Source: Planctomycetaceae bacterium
GTDB lineage: Bacteria; Planctomycetota; UBA1135; GCA-002686595
DNA: 64,000 nucleotides
Direction of reading: 5' to 3'
Assembly (NCBI GenBank): GCA_011525785.1
Contig: WYBT01000012.1
Coordinates: 62,001 to 126,000 of the forward strand
Part shown: positions 1 through 8,885 of the stretch, piece after piece
Position numbering within the stretch: position 1 is the first letter of the stretch
Layout of the letters: the number at the start of each line of letters is the position of its first letter
Notes under the pieces: generated by a model
Database searches by the model: none
What the model saw: the letters and a program-made list of their open reading frames with translations, nothing else
What the model was told of the DNA's origin: nothing
Position numbers and translations under genes: made by a program

Positions 1-388
1 TCTTGCCGTACTCGTTGAGGTTCTCCTCGAGGTTGCGCAGCGACTCGAGGTTCTCCTCCATCATCGCAGCCGACGAGTCGGCCACGAACACCACGCCGTC
101 GACGCCTTGCAGCACGAGCTTGCGCGTCGAGTTGTAGTAGACCTGACCGGGCACGGTGTAGATCTGGAACGAGGTCTTCATCCCCGCCACCGTGCCCAGG
201 TCGAGCGGCATGAAGTCGAAGAACAGCGTGCGATCGCCGTCGGTGGAGATGCTCGTCAGCTCCCCCTTGTTCTGTTCGGGTGCGCGCTGGTGGATCACCT
301 CCAAGTTCGTCGTCTTGCCCGACATGCCGGGGCCGTAGTAGACGATCTTGGCGCTGACCTGCTTCTGAGCGAAGTTGATCTGGACCAT
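1..388 (-). CDS. mglA: MglA-family Ras-like GTPase (C-terminus beyond window)
   Basis: Small Ras-like GTPase of the MglA family, a cytoplasmic polarity switch that cycles between GTP and GDP forms and is normally controlled by roadblock-domain partners (MglB). The visible 129 N-terminal residues contain the P-loop GPGMSGKTT (residues 19-27) followed by N28, the strand-rich [12 protein letters not shown] segment, and the switch II region TVPGQ (78-82), which is the family's variant of the DxxGQ motif. The next segment, [10 protein letters not shown], is also typical. The ATG lies 6 nt after the stop of the roadblock gene, so it is the last visible gene of a four-gene minus-strand operon. The guanine-specificity motif and C-terminus lie outside the window. 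Family assignment is firm; the cellular role (polarity, gliding, secretion) is inferred from the family. Confidence 0.93.
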   Translation of the reverse strand, partial: MVQINFAQKQVSAKIVYYGPGMSGKTTNLEVIHQRAPEQNKGELTSISTDGDRTLFFDFMPLDLGTVAGMKTSFQIYTVPGQVYYNSTRKLVLQGVDGVVFVADSSAAMMEENLESLRNLEENLNEYGK

Positions 389-394
389 GGGGTT

Positions 395-889
395 TCAGCC
401 GGAAAAATCGTTGGCGAATGGAAGGACGTCGTTGTCGGCGTTCTCCGACGCCGGATCCGTGGGCAAGTTGCGCGAAGGCAGCGCGGGCGGCGGCGCGACC
501 ATGCGCGGGCGACGCGCGACGCGCTGCAGGCGCGAGAGCGCTCCTTCCATCGGCAGTCGCAGGTCTTCGGGCTGAGCGCCCGGCTCGAGTTGCGCGATCA
601 GGAAGGCATTGGGGCCGCGCCGCACGACAAAGGCGCCGCGCGAAGAGCGCAGGACGATGCGCCCGGGCAGGTCCCAGGCGACGAGTCCCAGCGAGGGTCC
701 GAGCGACGCCAGCCAGCCCGCGACCAGGCCGCACAGCGCGTCGGCGCTGCGGCCGGACTCCAGTTCGGCCTCGGGCGCGCCCTCGAGCGCGACGTTGCCC
801 GCGCTCGCGATCGGCACTCCGTCGGGCGTGCTGAGCACGACGCAACGCACGCCGGGGATGCGCATCAGGGGATCGAGCACTTCGTTCAC
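395..889 (-). CDS. Roadblock/LC7-domain protein (MglB-like)
   Basis: A 164-residue cytoplasmic protein with a roadblock/LC7 fold over roughly residues 1-125. It begins with a helix and the strand pattern typical of the fold (RCVVLSTPDGVPIASAG), followed by a central helix and a second set of strands ending near FLIAQLEPGA. The last 40 residues are proline-rich and probably disordered. In the family such proteins dimerise and act as GTPase-activating or scaffold partners of MglA-type GTPases. Here it lies directly upstream of mglA (6-nt gap), and its ATG overlaps the stop of the preceding TPR gene by 4 nt (ATGA), so the four genes are very likely co-translated. The fold is supported by sequence pattern; the GAP role is inferred from the neighbour. 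Confidence 0.8.
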   Translation of the reverse strand: MNEVLDPLMRIPGVRCVVLSTPDGVPIASAGNVALEGAPEAELESGRSADALCGLVAGWLASLGPSLGLVAWDLPGRIVLRSSRGAFVVRRGPNAFLIAQLEPGAQPEDLRLPMEGALSRLQRVARRPRMVAPPPALPSRNLPTDPASENADNDVLPFANDFSG

Positions 890-2001
890 GCCGCCTCCTC
901 CTGCGCGCTGGGCGCGTCACTCTCGTCGACGATCTCGGCGCTGGCGCCGACCAGTTCGGCCAAGGCTGCGCGCTGCGCGGCCGTCAGCGTGGCGCGCGTG
1001 GTCCACAGCGCTGCGGAACCCGCATCGTCGGGAGCGATCAACACGCTGCCGAACTCGCCTTCGAGTTCGATCGACTGCGGCACGCCGGCCCCCAGTCGAC
1101 GCGAGGTCGAGCGACTCTTGGCCACGATCTCGCGCACCGCGCGCGCTGTGCGTTCGGCCGTGGCCCCTTTGGGACCCTGCACGAGCGCCGTGGCGCCGCG
1201 CTCGAAGATTGCGGCCTGCACGCCGGGGCCTCCGGCCAGTTCCTTGAGCAGCGGTCGGATCGAGCGCGTCGGGGCCGCCGAACGCCGCGCGTTGCGCTCT
1301 TCGCTGACCAGCTTGCCGGAACGCTCGACCTCGCGCAGCGCGGCGTCGACGCTGGGAGCGCTGTCCGCCATCGCGTTGAGCGTGCGGAAGCGCGACTCGA
1401 GCACGCTGTCGCCCGGGCTCTGCTCGAGCAGTTGCGACACCAGGCGCCGCGCGTCGCGCCAGGCGCCGATGGCCGAACACAGCTCGAGTTCGAGCCGCAG
1501 CGGCCGCTCGTCGCGTGGAAGCAGCTTGGCGGCCGCCTGGCACAACTCGAGCACCAGTCGCCCGTCTTCGCGCCGGCGATCGACCAGGAAGCGCTGGTAG
1601 CGCGCCTGGGCTCGGAGCAGCTGCGCTGCGCCGTCGCCGCAGTTCTCGAACCACTCCAGCGCCACTTCGTCGGCGCGCTCGACGCGCCCCATCGAGAGGA
1701 ACAGCTCGGCCAATTCACGGTACAGGCCCGGGCGCGGCGCCTCGCGCAGCTCGCGCGTCAGCGCGCGCGTGCGCTCCTCGTTCACCAGCGCGCGCGCGCG
1801 CTCGTGCAGGCGCGTCAGCTCGCCGTGGCCGGGATGCAACGCCAGCGCCTCTTCGCACACGCGCTGCACCTCGGCCATGTCGCCGGAGCGCGCGTGCTCT
1901 TGCGCCAGCGCGAGGTAGTTGCGCGGACTGGAGTCGTCCGCGAGCCGCTGGCGCGCGCTGCGCAGTCGGGAGCGGCTCAAAAACTTGTCGATCAAGCTCA
2001 C
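886..2001 (-). CDS. TPR-repeat protein with C-terminal roadblock-like domain
   Basis: A 371-residue protein. The GTG start was chosen because it overlaps the upstream stop (GTGA) and gives the clean N-terminus VSLIDKFLSR. Residues about 25-210 form tetratricopeptide-like helical pairs (for example NYLALAQEHARSGDMAEVQ and GLYRELAELFLSMGRVERAD). Residues about 265-355 look like a second roadblock/LC7 domain: predicted strand GVQAAIFERGATALVQG, a long helix, then SIELEGEFGSVLIAP. No membrane segment is seen. Sitting between another TPR protein and the roadblock-mglA pair, it probably scaffolds or regulates the GTPase. The TPR part is clear; the C-terminal roadblock assignment is moderate. Confidence 0.7.
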   Translation of the reverse strand: MSLIDKFLSRSRLRSARQRLADDSSPRNYLALAQEHARSGDMAEVQRVCEEALALHPGHGELTRLHERARALVNEERTRALTRELREAPRPGLYRELAELFLSMGRVERADEVALEWFENCGDGAAQLLRAQARYQRFLVDRRREDGRLVLELCQAAAKLLPRDERPLRLELELCSAIGAWRDARRLVSQLLEQSPGDSVLESRFRTLNAMADSAPSVDAALREVERSGKLVSEERNARRSAAPTRSIRPLLKELAGGPGVQAAIFERGATALVQGPKGATAERTARAVREIVAKSRSTSRRLGAGVPQSIELEGEFGSVLIAPDDAGSAALWTTRATLTAAQRAALAELVGASAEIVDESDAPSAQEEAA

Positions 2002-3092
2002 GGACGGTCTCCCTTGGACGAGGCGGAGCGCTCGGAGTCGCGTTCGTTCAGCGCCGCCAGTTCGCGCTCGATCTGCGCGCGCTCCTTCCAGTCGATGGGC
2101 GCGTAGGACAGCGCCGCGTCGAGGTGCTGTCGCATCTGATCGAAGCGGTACTGCTGCGCCGCCAGGCGCGCGAGCGAGTACTGGGACTCGGCCAGAGTGG
2201 TGGCCAGCGCGCGGGCCTGCTGCAAGCGCGCCTGTTCCTCGGCGCGCTCGGCGCGCAGAAGCTCGACCTTCTCGCGCAGCGCGGTGCGCTCGCGGCTCGC
2301 GCGGAACAGCCCCATCCACAGCGGGCTCTGGTCGACGATCTCGTCGAGCGCGCCCAGGCGCGCCTGCATCGCCTCCAAGTCGCCGTCTGGCGCCTGCGGG
2401 ATGCGCTCGAAGCGCGCGTCGATATCGATCTCGCGCCACACCACGCCCGAGAGCGCCGAGAGGCATAGCAGCGAAGCGCCGGCGACCTTGAGGCCCCTGC
2501 GCAGCGCGCCGCGTCGCTCGCTGTCGGCGTAGTTGAGGTCGCGGATCATGCGCGCCACGTCGCGCCGCTGCGGGTCGAGCATCAGCACTTCGCGCAGCCA
2601 GCGCACGGCCTCGTCGCGCCGTCCGTCGCGCACGCACTCGTCGGCGCGGCTGAGGTGGCGCTCGACCAGGCGCGCGAGGTTGCCGTTGCGGCGCATCAAC
2701 GCCGACAGGTCGCGCTCGACCGCGCGATCGGAGGGCGAGCGCGCCAGCAAGAGCTCCAGCACGGCCTGCGCGCGTTGGGCGTCGCCACCGCGCTCGAGCA
2801 GCACCGCCAGCCGCCGACCCTCTTGCGCGATCGGCAGGCGCATGCGTTCGACCAGCGCCGGACGCGCCAGCGCCAGCACCACCACGCCCTCGAGCGCGAT
2901 TCGATCGCCGGCGTCCTCGCCCAAGCGCTCGAACAGCTGTTCGCAGCGCGCGTGCGCGCTGTCGTCGTCGAACAACGCGGTGGCGCGGCCCACCAGTTCC
3001 TTGAGCTCGGCGCGTGAACCGTCGGCGCCGACGGTTTCGAGCGAGGCGAGGAACTCGTCGAGATTGGCTTGGTTGTCCGTCGCAGCGTCCAT
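1998..3092 (-). CDS. TPR/coiled-coil protein with one membrane helix
   Basis: A 364-residue protein starting with ATG (MDAATDNQANLDE). Residues about 30-185 are alpha-helical repeats of TPR type, with a clear unit around CVRDGRRDEAVRWLREVLMLDP. One hydrophobic segment follows at about 198-218 (VAGASLLCLSALSGVVW). The remainder (about 220-350) is charged and heptad-like, consistent with a coiled coil on the far side of the membrane. It is the first gene of the operon leading to mglA and overlaps the next gene by 4 nt. It could anchor the MglA regulatory complex at the inner membrane, but that is an inference from context. No enzymatic motif is visible. Confidence 0.65.
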   Translation of the reverse strand: MDAATDNQANLDEFLASLETVGADGSRAELKELVGRATALFDDDSAHARCEQLFERLGEDAGDRIALEGVVVLALARPALVERMRLPIAQEGRRLAVLLERGGDAQRAQAVLELLLARSPSDRAVERDLSALMRRNGNLARLVERHLSRADECVRDGRRDEAVRWLREVLMLDPQRRDVARMIRDLNYADSERRGALRRGLKVAGASLLCLSALSGVVWREIDIDARFERIPQAPDGDLEAMQARLGALDEIVDQSPLWMGLFRASRERTALREKVELLRAERAEEQARLQQARALATTLAESQYSLARLAAQQYRFDQMRQHLDAALSYAPIDWKERAQIERELAALNERDSERSASSKGDRP

Positions 3093-3164
3093 CCGTGGGG
3101 TGCTCCTGAGTGCAGCGCGCAGCCGGTGCGCCTGCGCCGTGCGAGGCTCCTGTTTCGAGCAACG

Positions 3165-3189
3165 CCCGGGCGGTTCTGAACCACCCGGG
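3165..3189. repeat. Inverted repeat between Ig-domain gene and TPR operon
   Basis: Two 12-nt arms with one mismatch around a single base form a hairpin centred on 3177. A second hairpin (arms 3257-3268 and 3275-3286, one mismatch) lies nearby. Both fall in the 283-nt gap downstream of the Ig-domain gene and upstream of the TPR/mglA operon. They could end transcription of the former, but no T-run follows on the minus strand, so terminator function is uncertain. Confidence 0.35.
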
Positions 3190-3375
3190 AGAAATTCCGA
3201 GCCGAGCTGGCTGGAGAGCGTGAAGGGCGGAGCGCGGCCTTCACGCCGCGTTGAATGGGCGCATCGGCCAGAGCGCCGATCCGCCCCGCAGCATTCGGCC
3301 GCGCCGAAATCTCGGTTGGGTCGCTGCTACCCCCTGGAGCCTCCGCGAAGCGCGGTGGGTCCAGGAGGCACGAGC

Positions 3376-6300
3376 TCAGTGGACCGGCGTGACGTCGATC
3401 GCGCCCGAGCTGTTGCCCGCGAGGTCGGGAAGTCCGTTCAGCTCGAGCGTGTCGCCCGGCGCAAGGCCCAGGCTCAGCTCGAGGCGGAAGTAGTCGGGCG
3501 AGCGCTGCTCGACCCCGAGCACGACCGCGCCGTTGCTCGCCAGCCAGTTGGCGCCGTCGAGCGCGAAGTTGGACTCGACCGCCTCGTCGAACACGACGTC
3601 CACCACCGTGCCGCCGGCCGACACGCGGTAGTTGACGAAGGCCCCCGCGAAGCCCGGCGCGGTCGAATCACCCTGCACCGCGACGTTCAGGCTCGCGGCC
3701 GGGCTGAGCGCCAGACCGGCGAGATCGCTCACGCCGGACACGCCCACGGTGACCGTCGAGCCGAACTCGAGTTCCTGGCCCACGGGCAGCTCGAGCACCA
3801 CGCTGAAGCTGCCACTCGACCAGCGCAGACGCGCGTCGGTCAGATCGAAGCTGTGCGCGCCCATGGTCAGGGTCCAGTTGCTCGCGCTGAGCGCCGCGCC
3901 CAGTTCGAGCGGGCGGCTGAACTCGACTTCGAGGCGATCTCCGCCCGGGCCGGCCACGCTGTAGGCCTGCGCGGAGACCAGCACCGGGCCGTTCACGTCG
4001 GCCGCGGAGACAGCGCGCGCGCCGACGCCGACGTTGCCGGCGAGGTCCGCCACGCCGCTGAAGTCGAGCGTGTCGCCGACCACCACGCCGCCCGAGAACA
4101 CGCAGCGCACCGTGCGCCAGTCGACCAGCTCCACGCTGTCGGGCGCGGTCGCGCCATTGAGCAGGTAGTTGCCGACGGTCTCGGCGCTGACGCTCTCGAG
4201 CGCCTCGCTGAACACCACCAGCAGCGTGTCGGTCGCACTCGACGCGTCCAGGCGCGCCCAGCCGGCCGGCAAGCTCGGCGCACTCGCGTCGCCGCCCGCC
4301 ACCAGGCTGTGGACGATGTTCGGATCGGCGTACACGCCCTGCGCCGAGTACACGTCGTGGAAGGTCAGGTCGTAGCTCGCGCCGCTCTGCAGATCGGGCG
4401 CGCCCGCGCCGTCGAGCGCGATGGTGACCGTGCTCTGACCGTCGAAGCTGATGGTCGCAGCGCTCAAGTCGAGGGGCTGGCCGCTGAGTTCGATGTCGAA
4501 GCGCGCGGCATCGAGCAGCCCCCACGGGCTCAACGGACGGTCGAACACCAGCTCGATCACGTCGTTGCGTTCGCCGGGAACCGTCATGAAGCTCGATTGG
4601 AGGGTGTCGAGCGTCGGCGCGAGGCCGTACTCGCTCTCGAGCGGGATGTCCGTCACCGAGAACAGCGGATTGCCCGCTGCATCGAGCACGCCGCGCAGCG
4701 CGAGCGTGTCCGAACCCGCGCTGAGCGCGAAGCCGAACACCAACTCGACGCGCAGGCCGCTCGCGTCGGGGATGGCGTTCAGCGCCGTGCCCTTGGAGAG
4801 CCCGGTGTTGTCGAACACCTCGAACTCGGTCAGACCCGCCAGGTCGTCGAGCTGCTGGCACGGCTCGCTGAAGCGCACGTACAGCGAATTGGGCGCGAGC
4901 GCGTCGACGAAGGCCGAGATCACGCTGGGCAGCACGACTTCCGCGTCGACCTCGCCGGTCAGGGCCGCAGCCGAGATCGTGTTCCCGCCCAGATCGCGCA
5001 CGTTCACCCACGACAGCGAGTAGTCCGTGTCGGTCTGCAGGTCGATGCCCGTCGCGGCGTCGAGCGTCACCGTCGCGGTGCGCGCGTCGACGTCGTACAC
5101 GATGACCGCGCCGCTCAGATCGCGCGACGTGCCGACGGGCGACTCGAACACCCAGTTGGCGCCGTCCTCGATTTCGCTCTCGATCAGACGGTCGTCGAAC
5201 GAGACGTACAGCGTGTCGTTGTCCAGGCCTTCGATCGCCTCGGCCAGCGACGAGACGCCGGCGGGCGGCCGCGCGTCGGAGCTGGTGAAGCTCTGCGCAG
5301 GCACGGCCGTCATGGCGTTGCCGGCGAGGTCGGTCACACCCGAGATCGCGATGGTCGCGTCGCCGGGGACGGCCGTGTCGTCGAGCACCAGTCGCACGAC
5401 GCGCAGCGCGACCATCGTGGCCGTCTGCACGTTGAGTCCGGTGACGCTCCAGTTGTTCACGTCCTCCGCGCTGGCCTCGTCGAGGTCCTCGCCGAAGCGC
5501 ACGTCGATCGTGCGGCCCCAGGTGTCGAGGTTGCGCCGCTGCACGGCGGTGAGCGGCGCCGGCGCGGTCGCATCACCAGCCACGGTTCCCGAGAAGCTGG
5601 CCGTGAAGGGCTCGCCATCGACGTCGAGCGGCTCGTCGCCGAACACGCCCGCGAGCGTGAAGTCGGCGCCGTTGAGGAAGTCGTCGGCGAGCTGGATGGT
5701 GAGCGTCTTGGTGAGCAGGTCGTAGTCCAGCGTCGCCGACGACAGGTCGAGCACGACGACGCCGCTGCCGTCGTCGTAGGAGAGCTCCCAGTGCGCCTGG
5801 TCGAGCGCGTCGTCGGGATCGAGGGCCTGGTCGAAGCTCGCCGTCAGGAAGTCGCCGCCGGCGTTCTCCACCGTGACGAACTCGGGCGCGCCGTCGAAAG
5901 CGTTGGCGAGCGTGCTGCCGGCCACGATGGCTACGGCTTGATTCGCCAGGGAATTGCCGTGAGCGTCGACCAGCGCCGTGAGCGTCACGTCGTCGACGCC
6001 CGGCACCATCGGGTTGTTGAAGGTCACGCGCAGCACCTCGGGCGAGGGCTGTTCGACCGACAGCGCCAGGTCGGGCGAGGCGGCCGTGAAGCGCGCGGTC
6101 GAGGCCGAGAACAGCGGGTCCATGGCCTCGTCGAAGGTGAAGTCGATCACGCGGCCGAACTCGTCCTCCGAGAGGTTCTGTTCAGCCGAGACCAGCGTGG
6201 GCGCGCTGGCGTCGCCGTTCGCCGCGCCGATCACCGGCGTGTCGTCGACGGCCACGTCGGCGACGCTGTGCAGGTCGAGCGCGGTCAGCGTGAACGCGGA

Positions 6301-6882
6301 GTGCAGGTTCGCCGCGGGGCCGGTGACGAGCGTGAGCTCACCTGAGTTGGGGTCGTAGTCGAGCGTCGAGCCCGCCAGCGAGAGCGTCTCGCCGCCGACT
6401 TCGAGCGACCAGTTGGCCACGTCCTCGGCCTGCGCTTCGATCACGCGCGGGCCGCTGAACTGCACGGTGATGACGTCGTCGCCCAGGCCGGCCACCTGCA
6501 GCGCGTCCGTCACGCTGAAGGTCGGCGCGCTGTCGTCGCTGGTCTCGACGTCCACGTAGGCCGCGCTCACGCCCTGCACGTTGACCACGCGCACGCGATG
6601 CGCCGGCGTGACGCGCTCGTCCCAGAGCACGGCGACATCGGCGCCGACGGCCATGATGCTCTGCGGCGACTGCCCGCCGTCGGATTCGAAGTTGGCCGTG
6701 GTGAGACCTGAGACGGCCGAGCTGAAGGTCAGCACCGTCGTGGCGCCATCCGGGTCGGCGTCGAGGTCCTGCACGGCCGACGCGACCTGGATCATGCTCG
6801 TGTCACCGTCGCTGTTGCTGCAGCCAACCAGCGTCGAGGCCAGGGCGAACGAAATCCAGACGGCGATCTTGGGGTGGGTCAT
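3376..6882 (-). CDS. Giant surface lipoprotein of about 11 tandem Ig-like domains
   Basis: A protein of about 1168 residues. The ATG at 6882 is preferred over one 63 nt upstream because it gives a lipoprotein signal peptide (MTHPKIAVWISFALASTLVGC) with lipobox LVGC. The mature protein is made only of all-beta repeats of about 100 residues. Most begin with a D-x-x-x-P motif (DDSAPTF, DASAPTL, DATAPAP, DARPPAG, DASAPSL, DSTAPGF) and end with a D-L-A-G-N-type turn. This is the pattern of bacterial Ig-like domains (Big_5/SbsA-like). There is no catalytic motif, sortase signal or C-terminal anchor. It is probably tethered by lipid to the outer membrane and acts in adhesion or surface structure. 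It stands alone between gaps of 283 and 209 nt. Confidence 0.8.
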   Translation of the reverse strand: MTHPKIAVWISFALASTLVGCSNSDGDTSMIQVASAVQDLDADPDGATTVLTFSSAVSGLTTANFESDGGQSPQSIMAVGADVAVLWDERVTPAHRVRVVNVQGVSAAYVDVETSDDSAPTFSVTDALQVAGLGDDVITVQFSGPRVIEAQAEDVANWSLEVGGETLSLAGSTLDYDPNSGELTLVTGPAANLHSAFTLTALDLHSVADVAVDDTPVIGAANGDASAPTLVSAEQNLSEDEFGRVIDFTFDEAMDPLFSASTARFTAASPDLALSVEQPSPEVLRVTFNNPMVPGVDDVTLTALVDAHGNSLANQAVAIVAGSTLANAFDGAPEFVTVENAGGDFLTASFDQALDPDDALDQAHWELSYDDGSGVVVLDLSSATLDYDLLTKTLTIQLADDFLNGADFTLAGVFGDEPLDVDGEPFTASFSGTVAGDATAPAPLTAVQRRNLDTWGRTIDVRFGEDLDEASAEDVNNWSVTGLNVQTATMVALRVVRLVLDDTAVPGDATIAISGVTDLAGNAMTAVPAQSFTSSDARPPAGVSSLAEAIEGLDNDTLYVSFDDRLIESEIEDGANWVFESPVGTSRDLSGAVIVYDVDARTATVTLDAATGIDLQTDTDYSLSWVNVRDLGGNTISAAALTGEVDAEVVLPSVISAFVDALAPNSLYVRFSEPCQQLDDLAGLTEFEVFDNTGLSKGTALNAIPDASGLRVELVFGFALSAGSDTLALRGVLDAAGNPLFSVTDIPLESEYGLAPTLDTLQSSFMTVPGERNDVIELVFDRPLSPWGLLDAARFDIELSGQPLDLSAATISFDGQSTVTIALDGAGAPDLQSGASYDLTFHDVYSAQGVYADPNIVHSLVAGGDASAPSLPAGWARLDASSATDTLLVVFSEALESVSAETVGNYLLNGATAPDSVELVDWRTVRCVFSGGVVVGDTLDFSGVADLAGNVGVGARAVSAADVNGPVLVSAQAYSVAGPGGDRLEVEFSRPLELGAALSASNWTLTMGAHSFDLTDARLRWSSGSFSVVLELPVGQELEFGSTVTVGVSGVSDLAGLALSPAASLNVAVQGDSTAPGFAGAFVNYRVSAGGTVVDVVFDEAVESNFALDGANWLASNGAVVLGVEQRSPDYFRLELSLGLAPGDTLELNGLPDLAGNSSGAIDVTPVH

Positions 6883-7091
6883 CGCGAGGGGTCCTGTGCG
6901 CCCCACGCTCGATCGCGGCCGCCCTGGGTACATCTCCAGGAGCAACGCTCGGCGCCCATTTGGGGAAGCGCCTCGCGCACGACCGCTCGGGGTGGGGTCG
7001 CCGGCCCTATCGGGACTGGCGCGCGCCAGTCTTTAGCGCCGCGCGAAAGTGCGAGAGGCGCGAGCCGCTTCGCGAAGGTCGCGCGTTCCGT

Positions 7092-8672
7092 TCAGCGCAC
7101 GACGGGTTGCGCCAGCGAAGTCGAGAAGGCCGCTGCGCCGCCGCCGCGGAAGTAGGCCTGCAACGCGAAGTCGGAGGGGAATCCGAGCGCGGGCACGGGC
7201 AGCGCGAAGTCCGCGCGGCCGCTGGGATCGGCGGCGCGCGACCAGATCTGCGCGAACTGGCGCACGATCCACAGACCGCCCGCGGCGCTGCCGAACGGTG
7301 TCGCGCGCGCTGCGAGCGGCCCGCCGATCAAGTACACGCGCCGGGCGCCGCTGCGGCGCGCCGCAACGTGCACGTTCGCGCCGAGCACAGCGCTCGAGAG
7401 CAGTTGCAGGTCGCGCTCGCCGCTGTCGAACAGCCGCAGGCCGCCGGTGGCGCCGAGCAGATTGGCGTGGCCGTGCTTGACGCCCAGCGCGAGCCGCGTG
7501 CCGCTCTCGTCGAGCGCCGCCGTGCGCACGCTGCCCGCCAGATCCAGCGCGAGCAGCTCCAGACCGCTCGCGGCGTCGACCAGGAACGCCTCGGGAGCGC
7601 TGTCCCCGCTGCCCCACGCTCCGAAGGCGGCCCTGCGTCCGTCGGGCGTGAGCAGCACCGACTCGGGAAAATTCTGCAGGCTCGCGGAGGCGCCCGTGAG
7701 CTGGCGCGAGTAGCGCGGGCCCAGTTCGTCCGTGCGCCACAGCTCGAAGCGCACGCGCCGCACGTCGTGGGCGTCCCACCAGCCGATCGCGAGCGTCAGA
7801 CCGTCGTCGGACAGCGCCAGTCGCGTCGCAACCTCGTTCGCCGCGCCGTCGAACTCGCGCAGCGCCGACCAGCCGCCCGCGCCGCGCGCCAGCACTCGCA
7901 CCCGCGCTCCGTCGCCCACCGCCAGCCGCGCCCCTTCACCCGAGAGCGCGAACGCGTGCGTCGGCGCGGCGAGGTCTTCGACGTGTTCGAGGCCGCCGCC
8001 TCGCGCCACCACCAGCGCCTGCGCTCCGGCCACGAAGGCCACGCGCTCGAGTTCGCGCGACGCCACCAGCGGCCGCAGCACGCCGCTGATCGTGGTCGCG
8101 CTGCTCACCACGCTGCCGTCGGCGGCGCTGAGCCACTCGAGGGCCAGCACCTGCGAACCCTGGTCGTAGAGCGCGGCCAGAACCTGCGCGGACGAACGCG
8201 CACAGAGCACGCGCGCCGCGCCGTTGGCTGCCAGCGGGAGCGTGCGCGTCCAGACCGGTTGCGTCGGATCTGCCGAGAGCGCGTCGTACCGCGCGACCTG
8301 GGTCCAGCGCTGCGCCGGGCTCGGGCCGGGATACTGGCTCAACGCGAACAGCGCCTGAGCGTCGCGGCCGGCGGCCACGGCCAAGACGCCCTGCGCAGCC
8401 GGAAGGTCCACGCTGGCGCGTCGCGCAGCCGTCGCGTCGAGCGGCGCGCTGTCGAACAACAGGAGCCGCGCATGCGCGCCCTGCGTGGCGCTCCAGACCA
8501 GTTCACCGCTCGCCCCGAAACTCACGCTGTGCGGCAGCCAGGCGTCTTGGGACGTGGCCTGGGCTCCCCAGCGCTCGCCGACGGCGAAGGGCGTTGTCGA
8601 CTGCGCCGCGAGCGGGAGTGCGCTGCACACCAGACCCGTGAACGCGAGACCCAGGCGCGAGGTTTGGAGCAT
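7092..8672 (-). CDS. Secreted propeller-like protein of unknown function
   Basis: A protein of about 526 residues. The start at 8672 gives a signal peptide (MLQTSRLGLAFTGLVCSALPLAAQ); an ATG 39 nt upstream is possible but places charged residues before it. The mature part consists of repeated short beta-strand units such as LSDDGLTLAIGWW, LTPDGRRAAFGAW and LDESGTRLALGV. Their D-G/S-G-x-x-x-A pattern is like WD40/YVTN beta-propeller blades. The last 35 residues (PSDFALQAYFRGG) resemble a short C-terminal tail common in secreted proteins of some Planctomycetota. It is expressed divergently from gcvT. No enzymatic residues are recognised. Export is well supported; the fold is tentative. Confidence 0.65.
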   Translation of the reverse strand: MLQTSRLGLAFTGLVCSALPLAAQSTTPFAVGERWGAQATSQDAWLPHSVSFGASGELVWSATQGAHARLLLFDSAPLDATAARRASVDLPAAQGVLAVAAGRDAQALFALSQYPGPSPAQRWTQVARYDALSADPTQPVWTRTLPLAANGAARVLCARSSAQVLAALYDQGSQVLALEWLSAADGSVVSSATTISGVLRPLVASRELERVAFVAGAQALVVARGGGLEHVEDLAAPTHAFALSGEGARLAVGDGARVRVLARGAGGWSALREFDGAANEVATRLALSDDGLTLAIGWWDAHDVRRVRFELWRTDELGPRYSRQLTGASASLQNFPESVLLTPDGRRAAFGAWGSGDSAPEAFLVDAASGLELLALDLAGSVRTAALDESGTRLALGVKHGHANLLGATGGLRLFDSGERDLQLLSSAVLGANVHVAARRSGARRVYLIGGPLAARATPFGSAAGGLWIVRQFAQIWSRAADPSGRADFALPVPALGFPSDFALQAYFRGGGAAAFSTSLAQPVVR

Positions 8673-8813
8673 GCAGGAGAACGGCGGGGCCCGGAGTGAG
8701 GTCGCTCGCATCCAGAACGCTACCCCGCGCTGGCCGCGCAGGTCGGACGAGCGCGGCCTGCTCGCGCGACTTCAAGCGCGCGCCGCGGCGTGGTTCCAGC
8801 GCAACGCTTGAAG

Positions 8814-8819
8814 TAAAGT
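8814..8819 (+). promoter_or_regulatory. Possible -10 element for gcvT
   Basis: TAAAGT fits the TAnnnT pattern and lies 66 nt before the gcvT start, in one of the few A/T-rich spots of the 213-nt divergent gap. No convincing -35 is visible, so this is only a suggestion. Confidence 0.25.
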
Positions 8820-8885
8820 GCTGCGCCAAATTTTCCGGGTGCGCCCCACGCTCCCCAGCCCCGCGAACGCCGCGCGCCCCAAGCG

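Noticed and set aside
2533..6345. 1270-codon open frame on the plus strand opposite the Ig-domain gene
   Set aside because: It is arginine- and glutamate-rich low-complexity translation typical of antisense frames in G+C-rich DNA. The minus strand carries clear Ig-like repeats and a lipobox.
8673..8885. Possible glycine riboswitch before gcvT
   Set aside because: The leader has no paired aptamer-like structure or conserved glycine-riboswitch core that I can recognise.
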